From NCBI RefSeq assembly GCF_901933205.1, contig NC_044574.1, forward strand, positions 44,239,609 through 44,303,608: DNA of 64,000 nt. Reading direction: 5' to 3'. Position numbers and translations under genes: made by a program. This stretch comes from Camarhynchus parvulus. Lineage: Eukaryota > Chordata > Aves > Passeriformes > Thraupidae. Below the pieces are notes generated by a model, which saw only the letters and a program-made list of their open reading frames with translations, had not been told where the DNA came from and did no database searches. Positions 62,732 through 64,000 of this stretch are shown here, one piece after another. Within the stretch, counting starts at the first letter, position 1, and every line of letters begins with the position of its first letter.

Positions 62732-64000
62732 AGAGCCAGCAATAGCCAGGGAACCCCAAAGGGTGGGCGAGGAGGATGAGTGGCCAAGGCAGCTGAGAGA
62801 TGTGTTGGTGATGTGCAGCTCCCTCAGCTGCCCTCAGCACCAGGTTGCCATGGATTAGAAGTTGGGAAGATTGAAAGAGCTGATCTTTCTTTTTCCCCCT
62901 CCCCTTCAACAGCTCTTTCTCACTCTTTACATCAGCCCCTAAGGTTCTTCATTTGAGTCTCCAACCACAGCGCCTTGTGTTACTACATAAAGTAAACACG
63001 TTACTATTTCTTCTTAGGAGATGATTTGGCTCATGCCTGCCAGCCTGCAGCACTCAGAAGATGAGTCAGAGTTGTCATCCCTGCCTTACAAATGGGGAAA
63101 TCCATGCAAAGGGAAAGTACACAAAGCACCTTCCCTCAGAAGGGCTGTAGCTCTGCTCAAAGGAAAGAGGTTCAGGTTCTCACTCAAAAATCCAGTCACA
63201 GGGCTTTTAAGACAACAGCTAGAAATGGGTTGAAATGCAGGGGAAAAGGAAATGGTTGTTTAGGAAGAACTTCTGGATGTGCATCTCTCTGTCACATGTT
63301 TAGTTCACTCCCAACACATATTAAAGGCAAGTATTTTCAAGTGTCTGAACAGCTGACTTTCTGCTGTAAAATCAGTGAGAATTTGAAATATGAGCCTTGC
63401 ATGTTGATTTCTTTCTTCTCTATAAATAAACTACAATTCTCTATTCTCAAAGGAAACATTTGAAGAGGGAAGAATCCCTCACACAAACAAGGGATTTGCT
63501 GCAGATATTTGCAAGCACGTAGCTGGCATCCAGTCTAACAATACTTGAGTACACCTCCTTGCTAGAGAAGGAAGGGCACTTTGCTCTATTTTTTCCACTC
63601 AGGATACTGCATTTTCTTCTGAAGGACTGTGACTGCCACAGCAGCCTACCTACTTGCTGCAATTCCCACAAGAAGGGTTTCTTTTTGGACTCAGCTGCTC
63701 TGCAGAGAGCTGGAGTTGTCAGCAGCACCCTGGTGCACAGATTAAATGATTAATCTGCAACTACTTTTTGTCTTGCCTTCAGAGCCTCTTGTACAGATGG
63801 AAAAGCTGGAATGAGCTGTTCTTGAGAGTAAAATCAGATTGGGTGAGTGAGATCAGATTTGGGAGCCCCTCTCCGCCTGCAGCAGTGGAAATGGGGGAGT
63901 GCGTGGACTGCACTGACAGTGCCAAACTTGCCTATGGCTTATGGAACTATTACCATTTGACTAATTTGAGTTATTTCTGCCCTTGTAAAAGAAATATTCT
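62732..64000. other. Intergenic DNA to the window end
   Basis: Nothing recognisable as a gene, repeat family or structured RNA was found. Short open frames on both strands have no coding signature. Confidence 0.5.

Noticed and set aside
62379..62909. 176-codon minus-strand open frame spanning the palindrome
   Set aside because: It is Cys/Leu/Ser-rich without domain features, and the palindrome inside it makes coding use unlikely.

Overview
The window looks like vertebrate, most probably avian, nuclear DNA. It has intron-split genes with GT-AG borders, compact introns, AT-rich intergenic DNA and two recognisable CR1 LINE fragments. No operons, CRISPR arrays, rRNA or tRNA genes were seen. The gene pair found, MTTP (+) followed by C4orf54 (-), is the order I recall for human 4q23, so this appears to be a conserved syntenic block.

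Layout. Positions 1-3918 are most simply the end of MTTP intron 1; the signal-peptide exon is not in the window. Positions 3919-24910 hold 17 coding exons of MTTP, whose borders and phases can all be read. They give 873 residues, and adding a human-length first exon gives 893 (human 894, from memory). A poly(A) signal lies at 25119. Positions 25145-37069 are AT-rich with no convincing coding exon; this stretch may contain a 3' untranslated exon of C4orf54. Positions 37030-41880 are an extremely GC-rich, CpG-dense block made up almost entirely of the single-exon coding region of C4orf54 (minus strand, ATG at 41503, stop at 37085, 1472 codons). Positions 41880-64000 are an apparent gene desert with one CR1 remnant, several inverted or tandem repeats and possible enhancer-like sequence.

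Biology. MTTP encodes the large subunit of the microsomal triglyceride transfer protein. It works with protein disulfide isomerase in the ER lumen to lipidate apoB. All eight residues I recall as human abetalipoproteinemia missense sites are conserved. C4orf54 encodes a large, mostly disordered, poorly understood protein. Its C-terminal region (DUF4585-like) contains a duplicated D-x-x-T-G-Q-Y motif.

The most interesting points are: (i) pairs of apparently compensating one-base frame changes in GC homopolymers of C4orf54, (ii) a splice donor nine bases after its stop codon, implying a 3'UTR intron, (iii) a TATA/MEF2-like element and an overlapping upstream ORF at its 5' end, and (iv) two strong hairpins, one close to a splice acceptor in an MTTP intron and one in the gene desert containing TATAAATA. 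I found no sign of a wholly new multi-gene system.
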